Source: SIG440 sp045648175
GTDB taxonomy: Bacteria > Bacillota > Clostridia > Monoglobales > Monoglobaceae
DNA length: 64,000 nt
Direction of reading: 5' to 3'
Assembly (NCBI GenBank): GCA_045648175.1
Contig: JAZRNN010000076.1
Span: forward strand, 14,502 to 78,501
This document shows positions 29,788-37,514 of this stretch, piece by piece. Both the position numbers and the translations under genes were made by a program. Each line of letters starts with the position of its first letter. Position 1 is the stretch's first letter. Below the pieces are notes generated by a model, which was not told where the DNA came from, ran no database searches, and was given only the letters and a program-made list of their open reading frames with translations.

Positions 29788-30981
29788 ATGGGAAAAGACT
29801 TAAAAGGCAAAGAAATTGGAGCCGGAATCTATCAGAGAAAGGATAAAAAGTATTCTGCAAGATTCGTAAGTAAGGTTACAGGCAAAAGAGTTGAAAGGTA
29901 TTTTGACAAGCCCAACGAGGCTAAAAAATGGCTTGCTGAAGCAAAGTACGAGGATGAACACAATAAGCGTGGCGTATCATCACAAATGACTGTCGATGCA
30001 TGGTTTAACTTTTGGATAGAAAATATAGTTGGTGATTTAGCACCGAATACCCTTAGAAACTACAGGGAAAGATATAAACAAAATATTCAGCCCGTAGTAG
30101 GTAAACTGTTATTATCTAACGTAAAACCGCTTCACTGTCAAAAGGTTTTAAACGACATGAATGAGAACTACGCAGGCTCGACTATAAGGCAAACATTTAT
30201 AGCTATGGGGACGATGTTTAAATCCGCTCTAATGAATGATTTAATAACGAAGCATCCTATGGATGGTGTTAGATTCACAAAGCCTGTGAAAGCGGTAAAT
30301 GACATTAAATATCTCACTGTAGAGGAACAAAAAAAGTTTTTGGAAGTGGCGAAAAGGTCACACAACTACAACCAATATGCTTTAATACTTGAATTAGGAT
30401 TACGTACAGGTGAATTGGTTGGATTAACTTGGGATGCTATAGATTGGGAAAAGCGTACATTAACCGTAAATAAGACATTGGAGTATAGACATAGCAGAGG
30501 TTATTGGAGAGCGGGTACACCAAAAACACAAACAAGTTATCGCACCATACCTCTAACAGACCGAGCTTATGAAATATTACAAGAAGTGTACGCCACAAAA
30601 GATACAAGAAAACAATCCGATACTCTCTCTCAAACGTTAGAGTTTATGGATAGGCATACAGGCGAAAAATCCACTCTTGTAATGAAAGACCTCGTTTTTA
30701 TCAATTATAGAACGGGAGAACCGGCAAAGAATAGTTCTTATGACACCCATTTATATAAGCTGTGTGATGAAGCAAAAATAAGAAGGTTTTGTATGCACTG
30801 CCTTCGCCATACATACGCCACAAGGGCGGTAGAGGCTGGCGTAAATTTCAAGTTTCTAAGTTCTCTGCTTGGTCATGCATCTATTAAGACTACTCTTGAT
30901 AGATACGCACATACAACCAATGATTCAATGCTTCAGGCGGTACAGCAATTTGAAACAAAAATGAAAGAATTGATGGCATAG
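29788..30981 (+). CDS. int: Tn916-type tyrosine integrase
   Basis: 397 residues (Tn916 Int is 405). An N-terminal arm-binding domain (GIYQRKDKKYSARFVSK) is followed by a SAM-like core-binding domain and the catalytic domain: Arg in ELGLRTGELVGLTW, H-x-x-R in HCLRHTYATR, His in LLGHASIKTT and Tyr in LDRYAH. GGAGTTG precedes the ATG. It directs insertion at the 5' end of ychF, 75 bp downstream of its stop. It is related to the partial integrase at 2-208. Confidence 0.95.
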   Translation: MGKDLKGKEIGAGIYQRKDKKYSARFVSKVTGKRVERYFDKPNEAKKWLAEAKYEDEHNKRGVSSQMTVDAWFNFWIENIVGDLAPNTLRNYRERYKQNIQPVVGKLLLSNVKPLHCQKVLNDMNENYAGSTIRQTFIAMGTMFKSALMNDLITKHPMDGVRFTKPVKAVNDIKYLTVEEQKKFLEVAKRSHNYNQYALILELGLRTGELVGLTWDAIDWEKRTLTVNKTLEYRHSRGYWRAGTPKTQTSYRTIPLTDRAYEILQEVYATKDTRKQSDTLSQTLEFMDRHTGEKSTLVMKDLVFINYRTGEPAKNSSYDTHLYKLCDEAKIRRFCMHCLRHTYATRAVEAGVNFKFLSSLLGHASIKTTLDRYAHTTNDSMLQAVQQFETKMKELMA

Positions 30982-31003
30982 ATGGCGTACAAATGGAGTA
31001 TGA
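30982..31003 (+). repeat. right-end arm repeat, matches 420-440
   Basis: ATGGCGTACAAATGGAGTAT follows immediately on the integrase stop and nearly repeats the left-end copy. ATGGCATAG just before it adds a third half-unit. Confidence 0.55.
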
Positions 31004-31018
31004 GCCAACTAAAAAATG

Positions 31019-31073
31019 CCTGAAAGCCTTGAAAATAAAGGAGATGTAAGATATAATGAAACTTGGTATACTT
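31019..31073 (+). other. attachment site (attR) spanning the ychF start
   Basis: The ribosome-binding block AAAGGAGATG, the ychF ATG and GGTATACT are repeated in near form at 246-290. The crossover most likely lies in ATGAAA...GGTATACT (31056-31071). Sequence upstream of it therefore belongs to the element, including the ychF ribosome-binding site. Confidence 0.7.
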
Positions 31074-32153
31074 GGACTTCCTAATGTAGGGAAGAGTACA
31101 CTTTTTAATGCAATTACACAGGCAGGTGCAGAATCTGCAAACTATCCGTTTTGTACAATTGAGCCAAATGTAGGTACTGTTGCAGTCCCCGACAGCCGAC
31201 TTGATAGGTTGGCGGAGATGTATGACCCTGATAAAGTTACCCCTGCGGTAATTGAGTTTGTGGATATTGCAGGTCTTGTTAAGGGTGCCAGCAAGGGCGA
31301 AGGTCTTGGAAACAAATTCCTTGCCAACATTCGCGAGGTAGATGCACTTGTTCATGTTGTTCGTGCTTTTGATGACACAAATATTGTTCACGTTGAGGGC
31401 AGCATTGACCCTATTCGTGATATTGAAACGATTAATTTTGAACTTATATTCTCTGACCTTGAAATTATTGCAAGACGAATTGACCGTCTTAAAAAACAGC
31501 TTAAGGGCGGCGATAAAAAATATCAGGTTGAAATTGATTTTCTTGAAGGATTGAGTGCACAGCTTGAAAAAGGTATAAGTGCCCGTGCAATTGAATTTAC
31601 CGATGATGAACGTGAGATGCTTAAAGAAGTTTCGCTTCTTAGCTTAAAGCCTGTGATTTATGCGGCAAATGTTGCCGAGGATGATTATGCAAAGCCTGTA
31701 GGCGAAAATCAGTATGTTGCAAAAATTGCTGAATTTGCGGCAAGTGAAAAGTCCGAGGTTATGGTGGTTTCTGCAAGAATTGAGGAAGAAATTGCTGAGC
31801 TTGATAAGGACGAAAAAATGATGTTCCTTGAAGAATTAGGGGCAGAAGAATCCGGTCTTGATAAACTGATAAAGGCAAGCTATAAGCTGCTGGGGTTAAT
31901 AAGCTACCTGACAGCAGGAAAGCCCGAGGTAAGAGCGTGGACTATCACAAAGGGCACCAAGGCACCTCAGGCGGCAGGTAAAATTCATACAGATTTTGAG
32001 CGTGGCTTTATCCGTGCCGAGGTTGTGGCATATAATGACCTTATGGAAAACGGCAGTATGGCTGCAGCAAAAGAAAAAGGCCTTGTCAGAAGTGAAGGTA
32101 AGGAATATATTGTAGAAGATGGGGATATAATCCTGTTTAGATTTAATGTTTAA
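31056..32153 (+). CDS. ychF: YchF/OLA1-family ATPase
   Basis: 365 residues, full length. P-loop GLPNVGKSTLFN at 6-17, switch VDIAGLVKGASKGEGLGN, the altered G4 motif typical of ATP-preferring YchF, and a C-terminal TGS-like domain (TITKGTKAPQAAGKIHTDFE). It binds ribosomes and acts in stress responses. The gene is intact although the element entered exactly at its start. It begins the host operon ychF-32172-cmk-plsC-ispH/rpsA. Confidence 0.97.
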   Translation: MKLGILGLPNVGKSTLFNAITQAGAESANYPFCTIEPNVGTVAVPDSRLDRLAEMYDPDKVTPAVIEFVDIAGLVKGASKGEGLGNKFLANIREVDALVHVVRAFDDTNIVHVEGSIDPIRDIETINFELIFSDLEIIARRIDRLKKQLKGGDKKYQVEIDFLEGLSAQLEKGISARAIEFTDDEREMLKEVSLLSLKPVIYAANVAEDDYAKPVGENQYVAKIAEFAASEKSEVMVVSARIEEEIAELDKDEKMMFLEELGAEESGLDKLIKASYKLLGLISYLTAGKPEVRAWTITKGTKAPQAAGKIHTDFERGFIRAEVVAYNDLMENGSMAAAKEKGLVRSEGKEYIVEDGDIILFRFNV

Positions 32154-32171
32154 TAAAAGGTGGTAAAAAAT

Positions 32172-32444
32172 ATGGATTTTTTGTCAAACGTAAAAAGATT
32201 GTTTAAAGACACAAGCAAAACAGTTGTTCAAAAAACTGGAGAATTGGTTGAAACATCAAAGACAAAGTACGGTATTTATGATGTGAAGAATGACATTGAA
32301 GCAGTTTACACCGAAATTGGACGTGAAATTTATGCAGCATATAAGGAAGACAGAAATGCGGCTGAATTCATCGAAGAAAAGTGCAAGGAAATCGACACTT
32401 TAGCTTACAAAATGGAAGCACTTAAAGCACAGCTGGAAAAATAG
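32172..32444 (+). CDS. small conserved coiled-coil protein
   Basis: 90 residues from ATG 32172, beginning MDFLSNVKRLFKDTSKTVVQ, helical and amphipathic, ending in a coiled coil (EKCKEIDTLAYKMEALKAQL). Function unknown. Its place, 18 nt after ychF and 19 nt before cmk, shows it is a stable part of this operon. Confidence 0.75.
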   Translation: MDFLSNVKRLFKDTSKTVVQKTGELVETSKTKYGIYDVKNDIEAVYTEIGREIYAAYKEDRNAAEFIEEKCKEIDTLAYKMEALKAQLEK

Positions 32445-32463
32445 TTTGCGGAGGGCAAGGTAT

Positions 32464-33144
32464 ATGTCTACTTTTAAGGTTGCGATTGATGGTCCTGCAG
32501 GGGCAGGAAAAAGTACAATAGCTAAGGCTGCGGCGGCACAAATGCACCTTGTATATATTGATACAGGGGCAATGTTCCGTGCAATCGGGCTGGGTTGTAT
32601 CCGTGCGGGGCTTAACCCCAACAGCGATATTGAAAAAATAATAGAAATGTTGCCATTCATGAACATTGATATTTCCCATGGTGAAAACGGTCAGGAGATT
32701 TTTCTCAACGGTGAGAATGTTTCAAGTGAAATACGTATGCCTCAGGTTTCTGTTGCGGCATCCGATGTTTCAAAAATTCCCGAGGTAAGACAAAAACTGT
32801 TGATGCTTCAGCGAAGCATTGCTGAAAAAACTGACGTTATTATGGACGGCAGGGATATAGGTACGGTTGTATTGCCTGATGCAAAACTTAAAATCTTTCT
32901 TACTGCATCTGTTGAAGAACGTGCTATGAGAAGGTATAAGGAATTGGTTGAAAAGGGTGTAGAGTGTAGTTTTGACGAGGTTAAGGCTGATATGGAATAT
33001 CGCGATAAAAACGATTCTCAGCGCGAGATTGCTCCACTTAAGCCTGCAGAGGATAGTGTGATTGTTGACACAACTGGAAAAACACTTCAGGAATCTGTTG
33101 ATATGATTCTGGAATTAATAAATGGAAGAAGAGTAAATAAATGA
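32464..33144 (+). CDS. cmk: cytidylate kinase
   Basis: 226 residues from ATG 32464. P-loop GPAGAGKSTIAKA at 9-21, the CMP-binding region with DTGAMFRA, DGRDIGTVVLPDA and the lid R-x-x-D-x-x-R-x-x-x-P-L-x-x-A-x-D (YRDKNDSQREIAPLKPAEDS). It phosphorylates CMP and dCMP. The stop overlaps the plsC start. This position before plsC and ispH-rpsA is usual in Clostridia. Confidence 0.96.
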   Translation: MSTFKVAIDGPAGAGKSTIAKAAAAQMHLVYIDTGAMFRAIGLGCIRAGLNPNSDIEKIIEMLPFMNIDISHGENGQEIFLNGENVSSEIRMPQVSVAASDVSKIPEVRQKLLMLQRSIAEKTDVIMDGRDIGTVVLPDAKLKIFLTASVEERAMRRYKELVEKGVECSFDEVKADMEYRDKNDSQREIAPLKPAEDSVIVDTTGKTLQESVDMILELINGRRVNK

Positions 33145-33743
33145 AGAAATTTATATTAAGTGTGATTAAAGGGTTTTATCGCTTTTTGTTCAGAATAGAG
33201 ATTGAAGGGCTGGAAAATATTCCAAAGGATAAGAATTTTCTGCTTATTCCAAATCATCTCAGTAATTTTGACCCACCGTTGATTGTAGCGTTTTTGCCGG
33301 TGGACAGTATGGCATATATGGCAAAGGAAAGCTTGTTTAAAGTTCCTGTTGTTTCAAGTGTTATAAGGGCTTTTGGTGCTTTTCCGGTAAAGCGCAGCGG
33401 TAATGATATTGCGGCCGTAAAGACGGCAATAAAAATTCTTAAAGAAGGTAAGAGTCTTACAATTTTTCCCGAGGGCAAACGTGTAAGAACTCCCGGAGTT
33501 TTAGGCGAAGGCAAACAAGGGGCAGCAATGATTGCGGCAAAAGCAGGAGTGGGCTTTTTACCGGTTGGCATACAAACAAACTATAAGTTCCGCAGCAGGG
33601 TGAAACTTACTGTGGGAGAATACATAGATTTTTCGGAATATTATGACAAAAAGCTGAATTCCGAAGCACTTCAGCAGCTTACTAACGAACTGTTGATGCC
33701 AAAGATTGCAGAGCTTGCAGGAGCAAAAGTGTATGGAAATTAA
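33141..33743 (+). CDS. plsC: 1-acylglycerol-3-phosphate acyltransferase
   Basis: 200 residues, overlapping cmk by four bases. NHLSNFDPPL is the NHxxxxD motif, FPEGKR the second substrate motif (F-P-E-G-x-R), and the N-terminus is a membrane-associated hydrophobic helix. It makes phosphatidic acid from lysophosphatidic acid. Its end overlaps the ispH start by 11 bases. Confidence 0.95.
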   Translation: MKKFILSVIKGFYRFLFRIEIEGLENIPKDKNFLLIPNHLSNFDPPLIVAFLPVDSMAYMAKESLFKVPVVSSVIRAFGAFPVKRSGNDIAAVKTAIKILKEGKSLTIFPEGKRVRTPGVLGEGKQGAAMIAAKAGVGFLPVGIQTNYKFRSRVKLTVGEYIDFSEYYDKKLNSEALQQLTNELLMPKIAELAGAKVYGN

Positions 33744-36018
33744 AATTGCTGATAAAGCGGGGTTTTGTTTTGGTGTAGACCGTGCTGTAAAAATTGCCTA
33801 TGATACTGCAAAAGACAAAGGTAAGAATATTTTCACTTATGGCATGCTGATACACAACCATGATGTAACAGCCGACCTTGAGAGTATGGGTGTTTGCTGT
33901 ATTGAAAATATATATGATATACCCAAAGGTTCTGTGGTTATAATACGTGCACACGGCATATCCGAGGCCGAGCAGAATATTCTGATTGAAAAAAATGCTC
34001 AAATAATTGATGCAACCTGTCCTTTTGTTAAACGAATTCATAAAATTGTGAAGGAAGAATATTCAAATGGCAGGCAGATAGTGATTGCAGGCGACAAAAA
34101 TCATCCTGAGGTAAAGGGGATAAACGGTTGGTGCCAGAACAGTGCAATTATAATTGGTGCAGATGAAAATTATGACGAAATTCTGCAGAATAATGGCGAA
34201 ATTCCGCTAAGTTTAGTTGCCCAGACAACAATGCGGAAGGAAAAAGTAAAAAAAATTGAAAAAAATTTAAAAAAACATTTTACAAATGTGAATTTTTTTG
34301 ATACAATATGTAGTGCAACTGAAGAAAGACAGCTTGCGGCTAAAAAACTTTCTGAGGAATGTGACGTTATGCTTGTGTTTGGCGGCAGAAACAGTTCTAA
34401 TACAGAAAAACTGTATGAGATTTGCTGCGAAGGTTGCAAAGACACATACAAAGTTGAAAACGCAAAAGAATTAAATGAGCTTGCTCATTTGTTAAAAAAT
34501 AAAAAATTAAAAAAAGTAGGCATTACCGCCGGAGCATCTACTCCGGATAAGGTAATCAAGGAGGCAAAATTAACCATGGCGGAAATTACAAATGAAATGA
34601 ACTTTGCAGAGGCATTGGAAGAAACTTTAAAGCCCTTAACAACAGGTGATATTGTTAAAGGTGTAGTTATCGGAATTACCCCTACAGAGGTACAGGTGGA
34701 CATTGACGGTAAGTATGACGGCGTTATCCCCGCAAACGAGATGACAAACGATCCTTCAGCAGACCTTAAGTCTTTGGTAAAGGTTGGCGACGAGGTTGAC
34801 GTTTTTGTTGTTCACGTTAGCGACCGTGACGGTGTTGTTACACTTTCAAAGAAGAAAATTGATGCTGAAAAGGGCTTGCAGGAGCTTCGTGAAGATTTTG
34901 AAGCAGCAACAGTTCTCAGCGGCAGAATCGTAGAGCTTGTTAAAGGTGGTATTGTTACCATTGCTAAGGGTATCAGAGTATTTATTCCTGCATCAGAAGC
35001 TGCAGAACGCTTTGTTGAAGATCTCGGTTCACTTCTTAACACCGAAGTTTCATTTAGAATTATAAAGATGGACAAAGACCGCAGAGGTCGTCTGAGAGTT
35101 GTTGGCTCAATCAAGTCTGTTGCAAAGGAACTCAGCGCTAAAAAGGCAGAAGAATTCTGGGCAGCAGCAGAGGTTAACAAGAAATATACAGGTACAGTTA
35201 AGTCATTGACCAAGTTTGGTGCATTCATTGACCTTGGCGGTGTTGACGGTCTTATTCATATTTCTGAGCTTTCAGATGCTCGCATTAACCATCCGTCAGA
35301 AGTGGTTAAGGTTGGCGACTCTATTGATGTATATATTAAGGATATGGACAAAGAAACAGGCAAGATTTCTCTCGTTAAGGAACTTGAAGCTGATAAAAAG
35401 GCAAGAGAAGCTGCTTTCTGGGCATCACTTGAAGTTGGTAAGTCTTACAGCGGTACTGTTAAGTCAATTACTGCATTCGGTGCATTCATTGACCTTGGCG
35501 GTGTTGACGGTCTTGTTCACGTTTCTGAACTTTCTTGGGCAAGAATTAAGCATCCGTCAGAAGTAGTTGCTGTTGGTGATACTCTTGAAGTTTACATCAA
35601 GGATGTTGATGTTGATGCAAAGAAGATTTCACTTGGTCACAAGAAGGAAGAAGACAGCCCCTGGTATCAGGCTACAAAAGACCTTAAGGTTGGCGACAAC
35701 ATTAAATGTAAGGTTGTTCGCATTCTGCCCTTTGGTGCATTTGCTGAAGTTGCTCCTTTTGTAGATGGTCTTATCCACATTTCACAGATTGCAAATACAA
35801 GAATTGAAAAGCCATCTGATGTTCTTAACATCGGTGACGAAGTTGAAGTTCAGGTTACTGAAATTAACAACGACACAAAGCAGATTGGTCTTTCAAGAAA
35901 GGTTCTCCTTCCCGACTATGTAGCAGAAGCTGAAAAGGTTGTTGAAGAAGAAGTTGCTGACGAATCTTACACAGAAGAAAGCTCATTCACATTGGGTGAC
36001 ATTCTTGACGCTGAATAA
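33733..36018 (+). CDS. ispH: IspH-ribosomal protein S1 fusion
   Basis: 761 residues from ATG 33733. Residues 1-285 are HMBPP reductase: Cys in GFCFGVDRA, ATCPFVKRIH and the CSATEERQ region hold the 4Fe-4S cluster; it makes the last step of the MEP isoprenoid pathway. After a short linker come five S1 RNA-binding domains (IVKGVVIGITPTEVQVDIDG, VLSGRIVELVKGGIVTIAKG, YTGTVKSLTKFGAFIDLGGV, YSGTVKSITAFGAFIDLGGV, IKCKVVRILPFGAFAEVAPF). The third and fourth are nearly identical in DNA too (around 35180-35275 and 35444-35539). The fusion is a known clostridial trait. Confidence 0.95.
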   Translation: MEIKIADKAGFCFGVDRAVKIAYDTAKDKGKNIFTYGMLIHNHDVTADLESMGVCCIENIYDIPKGSVVIIRAHGISEAEQNILIEKNAQIIDATCPFVKRIHKIVKEEYSNGRQIVIAGDKNHPEVKGINGWCQNSAIIIGADENYDEILQNNGEIPLSLVAQTTMRKEKVKKIEKNLKKHFTNVNFFDTICSATEERQLAAKKLSEECDVMLVFGGRNSSNTEKLYEICCEGCKDTYKVENAKELNELAHLLKNKKLKKVGITAGASTPDKVIKEAKLTMAEITNEMNFAEALEETLKPLTTGDIVKGVVIGITPTEVQVDIDGKYDGVIPANEMTNDPSADLKSLVKVGDEVDVFVVHVSDRDGVVTLSKKKIDAEKGLQELREDFEAATVLSGRIVELVKGGIVTIAKGIRVFIPASEAAERFVEDLGSLLNTEVSFRIIKMDKDRRGRLRVVGSIKSVAKELSAKKAEEFWAAAEVNKKYTGTVKSLTKFGAFIDLGGVDGLIHISELSDARINHPSEVVKVGDSIDVYIKDMDKETGKISLVKELEADKKAREAAFWASLEVGKSYSGTVKSITAFGAFIDLGGVDGLVHVSELSWARIKHPSEVVAVGDTLEVYIKDVDVDAKKISLGHKKEEDSPWYQATKDLKVGDNIKCKVVRILPFGAFAEVAPFVDGLIHISQIANTRIEKPSDVLNIGDEVEVQVTEINNDTKQIGLSRKVLLPDYVAEAEKVVEEEVADESYTEESSFTLGDILDAE

Positions 36019-36037
36019 TTTTTAGCTGAACTAAACT

Positions 36038-36067
36038 AAGGCGGTTAATCTTTGAGTTAGCCGCCTT
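36038..36067 (+). terminator. terminator after ispH-rpsA
   Basis: AAGGCGGTTAA pairs with TTAGCCGCCTT around an 8-nt loop, followed by a weak T tract. Confidence 0.8.
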
Positions 36068-36116
36068 ACTTATTTAAAAGTGTTTTTAAAATAGTCTTTA
36101 AAAGGAGCAAGGGTTT

Positions 36117-37478
36117 ATGAATGTAGTTGAATATAAAAAATCCTTAAAAGATAAAAAGATATCGGTAATCGGCATTGGGGTAAGCAATGTTCCGCTTATA
36201 CGTTTTTTAATTGAGGGCGGTGCCAAGGTTACTGCTCATGATAAAAAAGACGACAAAGCTTTGGGTGAGGTATATATCGAGCTTTCTGCTTTGGGTGTAG
36301 AATTTGTGTTGGGAGAAGATTATCTTAAAAACATTCCTGAAAAAACCGAGATTATTTTTAAAACACCCGGTCTGCGGGGAGATGTGCCCGAACTTTTGGA
36401 GGCAAAGGAAAAGGGAATAGCGTTAACTTCTGAGATGGAGTTGTTTTTTGAACTTTGTCCTTGTGAGATTATTGCAGTTACCGGCAGTGACGGCAAAACT
36501 ACCACTACAACTCTTATTGGCGAAATGCTTAAAGCGGGTGGATATACCTGTCACATAGGCGGCAATATCGGAAAGCCTCTTGTTGCAGAACTTGAAAACA
36601 TTAAGGTAGACGATAAGGCTGTTCTTGAGCTTTCAAGTTTCCAGCTAGTTACAATGAAAAAAAGCCCCAAGGTTGCTGTCGTGACAAATGTTACACCTAA
36701 TCACCTTGACTGGCATAAGGATTTTGAAGAATATATTGAATCAAAGAAAAACATAATGAAATATCAGGATAAAAATTCTGTCCTGGTGACCAATTCAGCA
36801 AATGACATTACCTTTAAAATCGGCAACGAGGCAAAAGGCGAGTTGCGCAGCTTTTCGTCAAAGGGCGATGCTCTTGTTTGTTTGCGTGATGGCAGTATAT
36901 TTTATGGTGATGAAAGGATAATAAATACTGATGACATTGTAATTCCGGGAATTCACAATGTTGAAAACTATATGGCGGCAATTGCGGCAACACGGGATTA
37001 TGTATCAAAAGAAACGGTAGATGCGGTGGCAAAGAATTTTGGTGGGGTTCCTCACAGAATTGAGCTTGTTCGCGAACTTGACGGGGTTAGATATTACAAC
37101 GATTCAATTGCAAGCAGCCCGGCAAGGACAACGGCGGGTCTTAATGCATTTGATGAAAAGGTAGTTCTTATCGCCGGGGGATATGACAAAAAAATCCCAT
37201 TTGATGAGTTTGGCAGTGTTGTTAACGAGCACGTTAAAAAACTTGTGCTGGTAGGGGCAACGTCGGATAAAATTGAGGCAGCAGTGAAGAATGCATATAA
37301 TTATAATGGTTTGCCAATTTATCGTGAGAGCGAGTTTGAAACAGCAATAAACACTGCGCGTGATATTGCAGAAAAGGGCGATGTTGTTATGCTTTCGCCT
37401 GCTTGTGCCAGCTTTGACCTGTTTAAAAACTTTGAAGAACGAGGAAATGAATTTAAAAATATTGTAAATAGTTTTTAA
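36117..37478 (+). CDS. murD: UDP-N-acetylmuramoylalanine-D-glutamate ligase
   Basis: 453 residues. Rossmann-like N-terminus (VIGIGVSNVPLIRFLIEG), ATP loop TGSDGKTTTTTLIGEML, and the C-terminal Mur motif HRIELVRELDGVRYYNDSIA. It adds D-glutamate in peptidoglycan precursor synthesis. AAAGGAGCAAG precedes the ATG. It is a single gene with a terminator on each side. Confidence 0.96.
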   Translation: MNVVEYKKSLKDKKISVIGIGVSNVPLIRFLIEGGAKVTAHDKKDDKALGEVYIELSALGVEFVLGEDYLKNIPEKTEIIFKTPGLRGDVPELLEAKEKGIALTSEMELFFELCPCEIIAVTGSDGKTTTTTLIGEMLKAGGYTCHIGGNIGKPLVAELENIKVDDKAVLELSSFQLVTMKKSPKVAVVTNVTPNHLDWHKDFEEYIESKKNIMKYQDKNSVLVTNSANDITFKIGNEAKGELRSFSSKGDALVCLRDGSIFYGDERIINTDDIVIPGIHNVENYMAAIAATRDYVSKETVDAVAKNFGGVPHRIELVRELDGVRYYNDSIASSPARTTAGLNAFDEKVVLIAGGYDKKIPFDEFGSVVNEHVKKLVLVGATSDKIEAAVKNAYNYNGLPIYRESEFETAINTARDIAEKGDVVMLSPACASFDLFKNFEERGNEFKNIVNSF

Positions 37479-37480
37479 TA

Positions 37481-37514
37481 CAAAAACCGTTAATCTAGTG
37501 ATTAGCGGTTTTTG
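37481..37514. terminator. bidirectional terminator between murD and comEC
   Basis: CAAAAACCGTTAATC pairs with GATTAGCGGTTTTTG over a 4-nt loop. T-runs are present on both strands. It overlaps the last codons of the reverse-strand comEC gene. Confidence 0.9.

Larger units (their letters stand above)
283..31066. mobile_element. ~31-kb integrative element inserted at the 5' end of ychF
   Basis: Bounds rest on the duplicated ychF start (246-290 and 31019-31073), on shared arm repeats at both ends (420-440, 30982-31003) and on a Tn916-type xis-int pair at the right end. The contents are visibly more AT-rich than the flanking ychF-atp chromosome. Genes include ArdA, ParB, a sigma-like protein, a helicase, a DPBB RNA polymerase, a tape measure protein and many unknown small genes. 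I see no terminase, portal, capsid, relaxase, VirB4 or VirD4. It may be a phage satellite, a decayed prophage or an unclassified integrative element. The exact crossover bases are not resolved. Confidence 0.8.

Noticed and set aside
283..31066. A complete prophage or a complete conjugative element
   Set aside because: No terminase, portal, capsid, lysis, relaxase or type IV secretion gene was found in any frame, so neither label is supported.
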